A DNA stretch of 64,000 nt from Isosphaeraceae bacterium EP7 (GCA_038400315.1 CP151667.1:5653174-5717173); one strand, 5' to 3'. Counted from the stretch's first letter, positions 1 to 8,905 are shown. Made by a program: numbers and translations. The notes: generated by a model not told the origin, from the sequence alone.

Positions 1-730
1 CGCTCAGCCGCCCCATGGTGGTCACGGTGAACTGGAAGTTCTGGCCCTCGGACGTTGGCGACTGGCCAACCTGGCCGGCGGCGACCTGGACGTTCTGCTC
101 GGAGATCGACGCCAGAACATCCTCGGTGGTGAGGTTACGGGCCTTGAGCTTCTCCGGGTCGAGCCAGATACGCATGCCATAGCTGGAGCCGCCGAAGACC
201 ATGATGTCGCCGACCCCGGTGATTCGGCTCAGCGCATCCTTGACGTACAGCGTGGCGTAATTGCTGAGGAAGAGGCTGTCGTACCGTCGGTCGGGCGAGG
301 TGAGGGCGACGACCATGATGATGCTGGTCGACTGCTTCTTGGTCGTGACCCCCTGCCGCTGAACTTCCTGCGGAAGCCTCGGCTGGGCGATGGCAACCCG
401 GTTCTGCACCAGGACCTGGGCCCGGTCCAGGTCGGTGCCGACCTCGAAGGTGACCGTCAGGCTGTACGCCCCGTTGGAGGCGCAGCTCGAGTTCATGTAG
501 AGCATGCCCTCGACGCCGTTGATCTCCTGCTCGATGGGAGAGGCCACGGTATCGGAGAGCACCTGGGCGTCGGCGCCAGGGTAGGCGGCGACGACCATGA
601 CCGTCGGCGGCGTGATCGAGGGGTATTGCTCGATCGGCAGGTTATACATCATGACCGCGCCCACGAGCATCGTCATGATGGCGATGACGTTGGCGAAGAT
701 CGGCCGTTCGATGAAGAATTTCGAGAACAT
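1..730 (-). CDS. RND efflux pump inner-membrane subunit (AcrB/MexB type), partial
   Basis: Reading the minus strand from the ATG at 730 gives MFSKFFIERPIFANVIAIM, then the first transmembrane segment and the start of the periplasmic porter domain (YPSITPPTV, YPGADAQ, EQEINGVEGM). This is the hallmark N-terminus of hydrophobe/amphiphile RND pumps such as AcrB. About 243 of an expected ~1,050 residues are inside the window and the frame is open to the edge. The protein would sit in the inner membrane and export toxic compounds through a tripartite complex using the proton gradient. It starts 31 bp after the stop of the adaptor gene, so the two are co-transcribed. No outer-membrane factor is visible here; it may lie beyond the edge or elsewhere. 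Confidence 0.95.
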   Translation of the reverse strand, partial: MFSKFFIERPIFANVIAIMTMLVGAVMMYNLPIEQYPSITPPTVMVVAAYPGADAQVLSDTVASPIEQEINGVEGMLYMNSSCASNGAYSLTVTFEVGTDLDRAQVLVQNRVAIAQPRLPQEVQRQGVTTKKQSTSIIMVVALTSPDRRYDSLFLSNYATLYVKDALSRITGVGDIMVFGGSSYGMRIWLDPEKLKARNLTTEDVLASISEQNVQVAAGQVGQSPTSEGQNFQFTVTTMGRLS

Positions 731-761
731 GTGGGGGTCTGCCCGTCGGCCTCTGGAGTGT

Positions 762-2150
762 TCAGTTGGGACGGGCAGCGGGCGCATCGCCCGCGTCTTC
801 GTGCCTGGCCACGGCGGCCGCGGCCTCCTGGTCGAGCTTCGGGCTGACCTTCAGGCCGGGCCTGGCTCGCAGCAGGCCGTCGACCACGATCCGGTCGTCG
901 GCGCCGATCTTGCCGGTGACCTCGCGGAGGCCGCCATCCTCGATCCCGAGCTTCACCTGCCGCCTCTCGACCTTGTCTTCCTTGCCCACGGCCAGGAGAT
1001 AGGCCCCTTGCTGGTCGGAACCCAGGGCACGCTCGGGCACCATCAGGGCATTCTGGCGGCTCTCGAACGGCATCCGGACGCGGACGAACTGGCCCGGCGT
1101 GATGATGCCCTCGGTGTTGGTGAAGAGGCCTCGGGTGCGCCTGGTTCCGGTGCCGGTGTCGACCATGGGGTCGATGTAATCGACCTTGCCTTTGTGCGGA
1201 TAGCCATCCTCATTGCCCAGGCCAAGCTCCATGGTCAGGGTCGCCTCGCGATAGTCGCGCTGCTTGCCCGCGCGGATCATGTCCTGGACGCGGAGCATGT
1301 CGTCCTCGCTGACGCTGACGTAGGCGTAGACCGGGTCGATCTTGACGACCGTGGCCAGGGTCGTGGCCGTCCCCTCGCCGACGTAGTTGCCCACGTCGAA
1401 GTCTCGGTTATTGATCCGGCCGTCGATGGGCGACGAGATCCGGCAGTAGCTCAGGTCGAGCTCCGCATTGCGAACGGCCGCCCTGGCCCCTTCCAGGCTC
1501 GACCTGGCCGAGAGGATGTTGATCTCGTAGTCGGCGGTCGACTGCTCGATGGCGGCGAGGTCGGCATCCATCTGGGCCTCGCTCTTCTTGCGGGTGGCCT
1601 CGGCGCGGTCGAGGTCCTCGCGAGAGGCGGAGTTGCGCGCGACGAGGGCCCTGGTGCGTGCCTCCTCCAGCTTGGAGAGCGAGAGCTGCGAGTTGTCCAG
1701 CTCGTGCTGCGCCTTGGCGATCTCACGCCCCTTGGATCGCTCGGCCTTGGCCAACCCCGCCTCGGCCTCGGCGAGCTTGGCCTTGGCCTGCTCCAGGCCG
1801 ACCTTGAACGGCTCCTCGTCGATGACGAACAGCACCTCGCCCGCCTTGACGTCGGCCCCGTCCTGGAACAGGCGTTCCTTGAGGAACCCCTTCACCCTCG
1901 CCCGCAACTCGACCTTCGAGGTCGGCTGGGCGGTGCCGGTGTATTCCAGGTAGCTGGTCACCCCGCGCAGGACCGGCTTGGCCACGATCACCTCGGGCGG
2001 CGGCGGCTCGTGGTAGACATTCCCCTGGCCGCAGCCGGCCGCGAGCAGCGAGACCGCGAGCATCGGGGCGAACATCGCCGCGACTTTCGTCAGGGGACGC
2101 CCGTACGGCCGGGCCGTCGTCAGGTCGGGATCGAGCATCGTTGGGCCCAT
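762..2150 (-). CDS. RND efflux periplasmic adaptor lipoprotein (membrane fusion protein)
   Basis: About 462 residues. The N-terminus has a hydrophobic stretch ending in a lipobox (LLAAGC, Cys about residue 40), so it is probably lipid-anchored. After it come a biotinyl-lipoyl-like domain (ELRARVKGFL, VLFVIDEEPF), a long alpha-helical hairpin (about 115-225, heptad-like, rich in A/E/K), the return lipoyl half (SPIDGRINNRDFDVGNYV), and beta-barrel and membrane-proximal domains (TPGQFVRVRMP, VPERALG). This order is that of AcrA/MexA. It bridges the RND pump just downstream to an outer-membrane channel. The start at 2150 is chosen for the AAAGA-like site ahead of it; ATGs at 2138 and 2075 are alternatives. 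A TetR gene is transcribed divergently and probably represses it. Confidence 0.93.
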   Translation of the reverse strand: MGPTMLDPDLTTARPYGRPLTKVAAMFAPMLAVSLLAAGCGQGNVYHEPPPPEVIVAKPVLRGVTSYLEYTGTAQPTSKVELRARVKGFLKERLFQDGADVKAGEVLFVIDEEPFKVGLEQAKAKLAEAEAGLAKAERSKGREIAKAQHELDNSQLSLSKLEEARTRALVARNSASREDLDRAEATRKKSEAQMDADLAAIEQSTADYEINILSARSSLEGARAAVRNAELDLSYCRISSPIDGRINNRDFDVGNYVGEGTATTLATVVKIDPVYAYVSVSEDDMLRVQDMIRAGKQRDYREATLTMELGLGNEDGYPHKGKVDYIDPMVDTGTGTRRTRGLFTNTEGIITPGQFVRVRMPFESRQNALMVPERALGSDQQGAYLLAVGKEDKVERRQVKLGIEDGGLREVTGKIGADDRIVVDGLLRARPGLKVSPKLDQEAAAAVARHEDAGDAPAARPN

Positions 2151-2176
2151 GTGAGTCTTTCGAATCCGGCGGCTGT

Positions 2177-2201
2177 TTACTGTTCGATCGATCAACTGTA
2201 A
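2177..2201. promoter_or_regulatory. Candidate TetR operator (imperfect dyad)
   Basis: TTACTGTT (2177-2184) and AACTGTAA (2194-2201) form inverted half-sites separated by 9 bp, with one mismatch per 8-bp arm. The dyad lies between the divergent efflux adaptor (start 2150) and TetR gene (start 2312), 27 bp upstream of the adaptor start. The 25-bp size and location match operators of AcrR/TtgR-type repressors. The role is inferred. Confidence 0.45.
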
Positions 2202-2311
2202 GATTCCAAGGTCGTCTGAGTCAAGATGGGATGCCTGCGAAGGGTCAGACGTCCAGATCCTGCCGAGGCGAGAAGGTTCGCATTTTCAGGCAATTTTTAG
2301 GCGAGATATCC

Positions 2312-2950
2312 ATGATTGATGGGGAGGGGCCTCCCGCCGGCGAGTCGCAAGTCCGGGTCAGGAATGCAACCGCGACGAAGGCGGCCGTGCTGGCCTCGGC
2401 CGAGCGGCTGTTCGCCGAGCGAGGGTTCGCCGGCACCTCGATGCGCGACCTGGCGGCGGCTTCGGGGGTCTCGCAGCCCTTGATCCAGCACCACTTCGGC
2501 GGCAAGGACGCCTTGTACGCGGCGGTCTTGCGGCATTCCATGGAAGACTTCGTCGAACGCACCCGCGACGAGGCGACGCGCACCGACCTGCCGATCAGCG
2601 TCGCCGAGGACTTGACCAGGCTCTTCGCGTTCCTGTGCGCGCACGCATCGGTGATGAGGATCATCGGCTGGGCGCGGCTGGAGGGGAAGCATGACCTGGT
2701 CTCGGGGTGCGAGGGGATACGGCTGGCGATGATCGGGAGGATCGTACGCGGGCAGGAGCTCGGCCTCGTCAGGACGGACATCGACGCCCCCTCGCTGGCC
2801 GTGATGCTTGAAGGATTGCTGATCTACTGGTTCGAGAATAAGGCACTGAATCGGGTCCTTTTCGACCACGAACCGGACGACGAGGCATTCCTGCGTAAGG
2901 CGATCCTCCTCCTGGAGCGCGGGATCGCGCCGGCGACGCCCGGGGCCTGA
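2312..2950 (+). CDS. TetR/AcrR family transcriptional regulator
   Basis: 212 residues. The N-terminal third is a classic TetR DNA-binding domain: KAAVLASAERLFAERGFAGT, then SMRDLAAASGVSQPLIQHHF as the helix-turn-helix, then GGKDALYAAVL. The remaining helices form a ligand-binding/dimerisation domain. The ATG at 2312 is preferred over the longer open frame because it is preceded by AGGCGAGA and gives the family's usual length. Divergent placement against an RND pump suggests it is the pump's local drug-responsive repressor. This is an inference from context; the ligand is unknown. Confidence 0.93.
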   Translation: MIDGEGPPAGESQVRVRNATATKAAVLASAERLFAERGFAGTSMRDLAAASGVSQPLIQHHFGGKDALYAAVLRHSMEDFVERTRDEATRTDLPISVAEDLTRLFAFLCAHASVMRIIGWARLEGKHDLVSGCEGIRLAMIGRIVRGQELGLVRTDIDAPSLAVMLEGLLIYWFENKALNRVLFDHEPDDEAFLRKAILLLERGIAPATPGA

Positions 2951-2979
2951 ACGGCTGGCCCCCGGGCGACGCCAGAGGG

Positions 2980-4329
2980 TCAATTCCCGGCCTCGAACAG
3001 CTCGGAGAGGACCCGGCCGTCGGGGCGTCCGAGCGAGACGCCCAGCAGGTGCGCGGCGGTGGGGGCGATGTCGACGGTGTTCACCCGGTCGACGAGTGCC
3101 CCGGCCTTGACCCCGGCGCCGTTGACCAGGAACAGGGCGTTCATCTTCGGCTCGGTCGAGACGTAGCCGTGGGAGCCGGTGGGCGTGGCATTGGCCTCGA
3201 TGAGCCCGGCGCCCTTGGCCGTGGCGGAGAAGCCGTAGCCGTCCTTGGCCACCAGCACGAGGTCGGCCATCGACCGGTTCTCGGCAGGCTGGGGGAAGTG
3301 ATATTCGGGATAGTCGGCGGGCTGGAGCACCGCGGCGATCCCCTCGGCATCCCGGAAGAGGGACGTGACGGCGTCGCGATCCTGGGCCGCCGTGGAGGGG
3401 TCGGTCAGGTAGACCATGCCGATCCCGCCCTCGGAAATGACATGGGCCTTGGCCGACTTGATCTTGGCCTCGTCCGCGACCAGCAGGCCGGCATCCCGCA
3501 GGGCGATGTTGGGGCGGATGTTCTTGGTGACGGCGATGAAGCCGTGGTCGGAGAGGACGAAGAGGGTCGTCTGCTTGCGGATCCCGGCCTCCTCAAGGGC
3601 CCCGACGACCTGCCCGACGAGGCGGTCCAGCAGCGATGCGGCGGTGTAGCCCGGGGCGGAGTCGGGCCCGTGGCGGTGGTGGGTGCCGTCCAGGTTCAAG
3701 AGGTGCAGCGCCAGCAGCCTGGGCTTGCGGGCGCGGAGGATCTGGCAGGCGGCCTCGGTCCAGACCTCGTCGCGGACGACCCCGCCCCCCTTCTCGTAGT
3801 TGACCAGAAGACCCTTGTCGGCAAGCTCCTGCTTGAGCCTGGGGGTGGTGAAGTCGAGGTCCTTGGGGACGTCGGGCATGTTGTCGGCGATGCTCTTCGA
3901 GCCCCGGGTGCAGGGCCAGAACAGGGCGGCAGAATCCATGCCCGCGTCCTTCAGGACGTCGAAGAGGAGCGGGATCTTGACCAGGTCTTGCTGGCTCCGC
4001 GCGGGGTCGACGAGGGTCGGGCTGCCGGGCTCGCCGCGGGTGGCCACGCCGTTGAAGAGGACGCCGTGGCGGTCGGGGTAGACGCCGGTCATCAGTGAGG
4101 TGTGATTGGGCCAGGTCACCGACGGGTTGACGACCCGCATCCCTTGCCTGGATGAGGCCCCCTCGGCACGCAGCTTGCGCAGGTTGGGCAGCGAGACGTG
4201 GGGGTCGTCCAGCAAGGTCGCCGGGAAGCCGTCGAGGGTGATCACGACGACATGGCGGTCTTCGGCCCGTGCCGTGGACGGCATGACGAGGGCCAGGGCG
4301 AGGGCGGCCAGGGCGAGGCGTCGATGCAT
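2980..4329 (-). CDS. Secreted alkaline phosphatase-superfamily phosphodiesterase (ENPP-like)
   Basis: 449 residues with a clear signal peptide (MHRRLALAALALALVMPSTARA). Metal-site motifs of the nucleotide pyrophosphatase/phosphodiesterase branch are visible: VVITLDGF near the N-terminus, the nucleophile threonine in PSVTWPNHTSLMTGVYP, LNLDGTHHRHGPDS, VLSDHGF, and a late GSHGYVS histidine. It probably hydrolyses phosphodiester or phosphonate bonds outside the cytoplasm; the substrate cannot be told from sequence. It converges on the TetR gene with only 29 bp between stops and follows the two-component genes on the same strand after 125 bp, so it may belong to their regulon. Confidence 0.88.
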   Translation of the reverse strand: MHRRLALAALALALVMPSTARAEDRHVVVITLDGFPATLLDDPHVSLPNLRKLRAEGASSRQGMRVVNPSVTWPNHTSLMTGVYPDRHGVLFNGVATRGEPGSPTLVDPARSQQDLVKIPLLFDVLKDAGMDSAALFWPCTRGSKSIADNMPDVPKDLDFTTPRLKQELADKGLLVNYEKGGGVVRDEVWTEAACQILRARKPRLLALHLLNLDGTHHRHGPDSAPGYTAASLLDRLVGQVVGALEEAGIRKQTTLFVLSDHGFIAVTKNIRPNIALRDAGLLVADEAKIKSAKAHVISEGGIGMVYLTDPSTAAQDRDAVTSLFRDAEGIAAVLQPADYPEYHFPQPAENRSMADLVLVAKDGYGFSATAKGAGLIEANATPTGSHGYVSTEPKMNALFLVNGAGVKAGALVDRVNTVDIAPTAAHLLGVSLGRPDGRVLSELFEAGN

Positions 4330-4454
4330 CGGCTGTTCTCCATGCGATTGGGGCTGAGCCAGGTGCGGGAGGTCTTCCGAAGGTCGAGTTTAGCGGGTCG
4401 TGTGTCGAGCGTTCGGTGCATGGAATGTCGGGGCCGTGAAGATGGTGGGAACCT

Positions 4455-5960
4455 TCATGCGTCGGCCCAGGCGGCCTGCGAGACGGGCTTCGGCCGGGTC
4501 GGTGGGCTCGGGACGTCGGCCGGTTTGGGGAAGCGGAGTATGAAGCGGGCGCCCGCGTCGGGACGACTCTCGACCCGGACCGTCCCGCCCCCGGCCGCGG
4601 CGATCCGCCTGACCACCGACAGCCCCAGCCCGACGCCGGGCCGGCCGACCATCCGGGCCCTGGGCGAGCGATAGAAGGGGTCGAAGACCGCCTCAGCCTC
4701 CTCGGCCGAGAGCCCGCAGCCGTGGTCCTCCACCACCAGCATGGTGGCATCGGCCTCGGGCCAGCAAGCGACACGGACCGACGTCCCGGTTTCGCTGTAT
4801 TTGAAGGCGTTGTCCACAAGGTTGTCTACCATCTGCGAGAACAAAGGGGGGTGGGCGTTGACCCTCGCCGGGGCGTCGGAAACCTCGACGCGGAGGTCGT
4901 CGCCGCGGTCGTGGTCGTGCCAGCGGCGGAGCTGCTCGGGGAGCCAGGTGGCCAGGTCGATCACCTCGGAGTTGGGGTGCACGGCCTCCGCCTCGGTGCG
5001 GGCCAGGAAGAGGAGCGACTCGACGATCTGCCGCAGCCGGCTGGCCTCTCGGTGGACCTGGTCGAGGGTCTGCTCGTACTCGTCGGCCGGCCTCGGGCGG
5101 CGACGGACCACCTCGATCAGGCTGAGCAGGCCGGCAATCGGGGTCCGTAGCTGGTGAGAGGCGTCGCCGGTGAATCGCCCCTGTCGGTCGAACGATTCAT
5201 GGACCCGGTCCAGCAGGCCGTTGAAGGCGCGGCCCAGGTCTTCCAGCTCGTCGCCCGTGCCGGGGGTGGGCAGGTGGTGCGAGGCGTCGGCAAGCTCCAT
5301 GCTCCGCGCCGAGGCGGCCATCTTCGTCAGCGGTGCAAGCGCTCTTCGGATGAAGCGGCGGCCGGCGACGGCGCAGGCCAGCCAGAGGGCTGTCGACACG
5401 CAAATCACCGCCATCGCCAGGTTCCGCAGGCTGGCCTCGGCGGGCGCCGGCGAGAGGCCGACGGTGAGGATCATGGTCGAGAAGACGGGGTCATCCTGGT
5501 CGTCGTCCTGATGCCCGCGGCCCAGCTTCAGCAGCTCGGGAAGCCGCAGGTGGCGGCGGGCCAGCCTCCAGCCCGGCAAGGTGCCGACCACCGTCGCGTC
5601 CCCCTCCCGGGGCGGCAGCACCGACGAGTTCGGATCGGGCGGGGCGAAGCTGCTTTTGAACGAGTTCACCGATTGGTCGAGGATCCGCCCGTTCGCAAGC
5701 TGGATCGCCCAGCGCACGTCCTCGACGTCGGGCTCCAGGCCCAGCAAGAGCCGCCGGTCCTCGGGCTCCCACTCCAGGCCCTCGGTCTCGACGTCCACCG
5801 CCGCCTCCAGGGTGTCGAGCGCCTGCTCCAGCCGGTCGTCGAGCTGGCGGGTCAGGTATGACGCCCCCAGGGAGTAGATGGCGCCCGAGAAGCCGATGAG
5901 CACCGCCGCCAGGGCCGCGAGGAAGAAGACCGACAGCCGAGTGGTCAGGCTCATGTTCAT
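4455..5960 (-). CDS. Two-component sensor histidine kinase
   Basis: 501 residues: a first membrane segment (about 8-32), a periplasmic region of ~150 residues, a second membrane segment (VICVSTALWLACAV), a HAMP linker (RRALAPLTKMA), the HisKA box with phosphoacceptor His in GDASHQLRTPIAG, and an HATPase_c domain with N box (NLVDNAFKYSE), G1 (VVEDHGCGL) and G2 (GVGLGLSVVRRI). Its ATG overlaps the response regulator stop as ATGA, so translation of the pair is coupled. It is an EnvZ/OmpR-class inner-membrane kinase that would phosphorylate the adjacent regulator. The stimulus is not evident. Confidence 0.95.
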   Translation of the reverse strand: MNMSLTTRLSVFFLAALAAVLIGFSGAIYSLGASYLTRQLDDRLEQALDTLEAAVDVETEGLEWEPEDRRLLLGLEPDVEDVRWAIQLANGRILDQSVNSFKSSFAPPDPNSSVLPPREGDATVVGTLPGWRLARRHLRLPELLKLGRGHQDDDQDDPVFSTMILTVGLSPAPAEASLRNLAMAVICVSTALWLACAVAGRRFIRRALAPLTKMAASARSMELADASHHLPTPGTGDELEDLGRAFNGLLDRVHESFDRQGRFTGDASHQLRTPIAGLLSLIEVVRRRPRPADEYEQTLDQVHREASRLRQIVESLLFLARTEAEAVHPNSEVIDLATWLPEQLRRWHDHDRGDDLRVEVSDAPARVNAHPPLFSQMVDNLVDNAFKYSETGTSVRVACWPEADATMLVVEDHGCGLSAEEAEAVFDPFYRSPRARMVGRPGVGLGLSVVRRIAAAGGGTVRVESRPDAGARFILRFPKPADVPSPPTRPKPVSQAAWADA

Positions 5961-6658
5961 GACGTCTCCTTCGCCGCCGCGGCGGGCCCCTCGCCCAGCA
6001 CGTAGCCCCGGCCCCTCAGGGTGTGGATCAGCCGAGGGCCGTGCGCCTCGAGCTTCCGCCGCAGCTCGAAGACGTGGACCTCAAGGCTGTTGGAGATCCC
6101 GTCGTGACGCTCGTCCCAGACATGCTCATAAATCCTCGTCCTGGAGAGCACCTGGCCCGAATTTCGCATCAGGAAGACCAGCAGGGCGTACTCCTTGGCG
6201 GTCAGGTCGACCGCGCGGCCCGCACGAAGGACGCGCTGGCTGGCCAGGTCGAGGCTGATGTCCGAGAAGTCGAGCGTAGTGCCCGATCGACCCTCGCTCC
6301 GACGCATCAGCGCGCGGCAGCGTGCCAGCAGCTCCTCGAAGGCGAAGGGCTTGCTCAGATAGTCGTCCGCCCCGCCATCGAGCCCCCGGACCCGGTCGGA
6401 GACGGCATCCCGCGCGGTGAGGAACAGGACGGGCGTCTCGCGGTCGCGCTGGCGGAACCGCTTCAGGACCGTCAGGCCGTCCTGCCCCGGCAGCCACCAG
6501 TCCAGCACGACGAGGTCCCAGCCCCCGCCCGCCAGGGCCGCCCAGGCCGCGTCGCCGTCGGCGGCGTGCTCGACGACGAAGCCCTCTTCACGCAGCCCCC
6601 GCACCAGGGATGACGCGATCAGCTCATCGTCCTCGACCAGCAGGATGCGGATCCCCAT
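5957..6658 (-). CDS. OmpR/PhoB family response regulator
   Basis: 233 residues. The receiver domain shows the acidic pocket (LLVEDDE), phosphoacceptor Asp53 (VVLDWWLPG), a Thr/Ser switch (LFLTAR) and the conserved Lys (DDYLSKPF). The C-terminal winged helix is the OmpR type (LTAKEYALLVFLMRNSGQVLS, SNSLEVHVFELRRKLE, TLRGRGYVL). The ATG at 6658 was chosen because it opens directly with the receiver domain and follows an AAGGGGGG site; the open frame extends 37 codons further without homology. It overlaps the kinase gene by 4 bp. Confidence 0.96.
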   Translation of the reverse strand: MGIRILLVEDDELIASSLVRGLREEGFVVEHAADGDAAWAALAGGGWDLVVLDWWLPGQDGLTVLKRFRQRDRETPVLFLTARDAVSDRVRGLDGGADDYLSKPFAFEELLARCRALMRRSEGRSGTTLDFSDISLDLASQRVLRAGRAVDLTAKEYALLVFLMRNSGQVLSRTRIYEHVWDERHDGISNSLEVHVFELRRKLEAHGPRLIHTLRGRGYVLGEGPAAAAKETS

Positions 6659-6728
6659 TTTCGGCCCCCCTTCGGCCTTAACCCACAAGGCCGTCCACCC
6701 CACGCATTTTACCCGGAAAAGGCCGCAA

Positions 6729-6950
6729 TCACATCCAGCGGGGAGCCTCGTCGCCGTCCCGACCCGCAAGCAGGCCCAGCCGCCTCAGCTCGGCCTCATC
6801 CTCGGCGGGCTCGCAACCGGCCAGGCCCATCCGGCCCAGGTCGCTCCAGGACTCGACGGCCGGGGGCGAGGCGACGACGTCGGACGGGCCATCGGCGGTC
6901 ATCGGGGGCTGCATGTCGCGGTCGGTGATCTGGACGAAGCGAAAGAACAT
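6729..6950 (-). CDS. Small hypothetical protein upstream of the two-component genes
   Basis: 73 residues, acidic, no membrane segment and no family recognised. An ideal ribosome binding site (GGAGG, 8 bp before the ATG) supports it as a real gene. It lies 70 bp upstream of the response regulator and 51 bp downstream of another small gene on the same strand, so all four may form one transcript. The function is unknown. Confidence 0.55.
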   Translation of the reverse strand: MFFRFVQITDRDMQPPMTADGPSDVVASPPAVESWSDLGRMGLAGCEPAEDEAELRRLGLLAGRDGDEAPRWM

Positions 6951-7001
6951 CGGATGTCCTCCGGAATGGGCCTTGAAAGGTCGATGGGCTGCGGGCGAGC
7001 C

Positions 7002-7184
7002 TCAATGTTCCAGGTCCTCCCGGAATGGATCTTGGTCGGCCTGGTCTTCCGAGGGCTGGCTGACGAAGACACAGAAGGCGTCGAACGCATCGACCATCGA
7101 CTTGATCACATAACCACCGGCCAGCCCCGTCACCATGGCCTCGCAGGCGGGCACGATCAGCAGTTCAAAGGCGTTGGATTTCAT
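7002..7184 (-). CDS. Small hypothetical protein
   Basis: 60 residues with a moderately hydrophobic first half (ELLIVPACEAMVTGLAGGYVIKSMVDAF) and an acidic tail. It is preceded by GGAG about 9 bp before the ATG. It is the first gene of a possible run of small gene, small gene, response regulator and kinase on the minus strand. No family was recognised. It could be a small membrane-associated protein, but the hydrophobic stretch is weak. Confidence 0.5.
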   Translation of the reverse strand: MKSNAFELLIVPACEAMVTGLAGGYVIKSMVDAFDAFCVFVSQPSEDQADQDPFREDLEH

Positions 7185-7636
7185 CGGACTCTGCTCCGCT
7201 CGGGTTCGTTCCTCTCAAGGCGGCGTCTCATCTCGCCGGCCACGAAAGAAATCTACCGGGCGAAGCTTAACCCACCGTTACCAAGGGATTAAGATTCGCT
7301 AAGTTTGACTTAACACCTTAATTTCATAACCTTTAGGCCCACGAAATTCCCCCCGAAATACGGTCGTTGCCCCCGCTTTGGTCGACCATTCCTTCGCATG
7401 ACAGGCCGACTGGCTGGAAACGGGACGGCCGGACCCCGGAACCTCCGGCGCTCCGGCTGAGAGACCCTTGGACCGAACCCGATCGCGTTCGTCGGCCCGC
7501 GACGCAACGGCCATGGGAGACAGCCCGGGGCGGAACCATCGACCGGCCTGGTATGCGCGATGCCCGCGCGGGGAATCACCTCGTTCGCTCCGAATTGTCA
7601 AAGATGGGGGCGATTTCAAGGGCAATGGACCGGGAT
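7185..7636. other. Intergenic region with an AT-rich block
   Basis: 450 bp without a supportable gene. The part at about 7245-7330 is far richer in A+T than its surroundings and carries several TTAA/TTAAG words and a short dyad (TAAG-N5-CTTA). It lies upstream of the minus-strand small gene at 7184, so it is a plausible promoter or control region. No clear -35/-10 pair could be fixed. Confidence 0.3.
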
Positions 7637-8905
7637 TCAGGCGGCAGGAGCGGCCAGGAGACGGAGAATCCCCGCTCGTGCAGGAAGCCTCGATGCAACG
7701 GACGGCCGGCATAGGCGCCGAGCGGGCCTGGCGAGCGGCTTCGCAGTCAAAGCGGCCACGTTCAGGCCGACGAGCGAGCGGGCCAGGCGGCGGAACAGGC
7801 CCGACAGGTGGCTTCGTTCGGCGAATCGGGTCGGGACAGCTTGATGGGTTCGTTCTGTGCGGAGGACCGGGGCGGATTGTGGCTGGATTCCCGCCTGTTC
7901 CACGTCACCGGGCGGCTGGGAGTGGCCGCTTTGTTCCGAGGAGTTCCCCCGATCGGGACCGGATGCGGGGGGCACGGGCTCGTGGTCGGGGGCCGGGTCG
8001 GTGTCGGGGAATTCGCGGGCGGGCGGACGGACGTAGGAGGTGTCGCGGGGCCGCTCGCGGTAGTCGTCGGACATGGTCAGGGGCGCGGTCTCGCGTCGCT
8101 GGCGCCCCTTTTGCAGCATGTCCAGGGCCCACCGCTGGCGGCGGAAGCTGGCCGTCTCGTAGCGCCGGAGCAGGACGAGCGTCGGGTCGTCGACGGCGAT
8201 CAGTCCCATCGACGTCGCCTCGCGCAAGTCTTCATCGATCTCGTCGAGCATCCCCTCTTTGCGGTCGTAAAGCCCTTCCAGCTCGCCCTCGACCAGCTCA
8301 CGCAGGTGGGACAGTGTCTCTTCTCCCTCGTCCGCATTGAGCGGGCTGTCCAGCTCTCGCAGCTCGGCGGCGATGCCCAGCAGGTCGTGGGCCAGGCCCT
8401 TCTGCTCGGCGGTCCAGCCCCCGTTCTTGTCGAGGCCTTTGCCAAGAGCCCGCCAGCGAGCAATCAGCCAGTCGCACCCGGCCGAGGTCGTCGCCAGCCG
8501 CGCCGCCACCTCGTCGGGCCGGTCCGCCAGGGTCCGCCCCAGCTTCGCCGCCTCGGCCTTGCGCTCGTCGCCCCAGCAGGCAACCGCGCGTCTCGCCCGG
8601 ACATCCCGCACCAGCCGCTCCTCGATCCGGCACCGGTCGATCCGCACGCCCTCGATCGCGATCGTCTCGACCAGCCCCATCTCGAACGCGTTCATCGGCC
8701 TGAGCGACGAGACCAGCTGCTCGCCCCGCTCCTGTGCGGCCTGCGCCTCGCATTCGGGAACAACCACGCCACTGCCCGCCAGCCCGTGAATCAGGCTGTT
8801 CCGGCGTGATTTCTCCTTCCCCTCGGCGGTCCTCGGCCCGGTGCTGCGCTGAGCATTGCGTCGGTTGGCGTCGATGCGCCGCTGGCTGACTTCGAGCTTG
8901 CCCAT
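7637..8905 (-). CDS. Hypothetical protein with STGPRT-type N-terminal motif
   Basis: 422 residues. The N-terminus reads RRIDANRRNAQRSTGPRTA followed by EGK, RRNSLIHGL. I recognise this motif as very common among unannotated planctomycete proteins, but I know of no assigned function. The middle (about 90-300) is helical and charged, with RRYETASFRRQRWALDMLQKG near its end. The tail after about 310 is proline/arginine-rich and looks disordered. The motif is basic and could bind nucleic acid; that is speculation. The gene is divergent from the putative toxin gene at 9225, with 319 bp between the starts. Confidence 0.7.
   Translation of the reverse strand: MGKLEVSQRRIDANRRNAQRSTGPRTAEGKEKSRRNSLIHGLAGSGVVVPECEAQAAQERGEQLVSSLRPMNAFEMGLVETIAIEGVRIDRCRIEERLVRDVRARRAVACWGDERKAEAAKLGRTLADRPDEVAARLATTSAGCDWLIARWRALGKGLDKNGGWTAEQKGLAHDLLGIAAELRELDSPLNADEGEETLSHLRELVEGELEGLYDRKEGMLDEIDEDLREATSMGLIAVDDPTLVLLRRYETASFRRQRWALDMLQKGRQRRETAPLTMSDDYRERPRDTSYVRPPAREFPDTDPAPDHEPVPPASGPDRGNSSEQSGHSQPPGDVEQAGIQPQSAPVLRTERTHQAVPTRFAERSHLSGLFRRLARSLVGLNVAALTAKPLARPARRLCRPSVASRLPARAGILRLLAAPAA

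Noticed and set aside
597-2201. Long plus-strand open frame opposite the efflux adaptor
   Set aside because: It is antisense to a clear AcrA-type gene and its protein is a GC-biased string of Gly/Leu/Asp without any motif.
3049-4098. 349-codon plus-strand frame opposite the phosphodiesterase
   Set aside because: Antisense to a gene with all catalytic motifs; its composition (Gly/Val/Asp repeats) is the mirror of codon bias.
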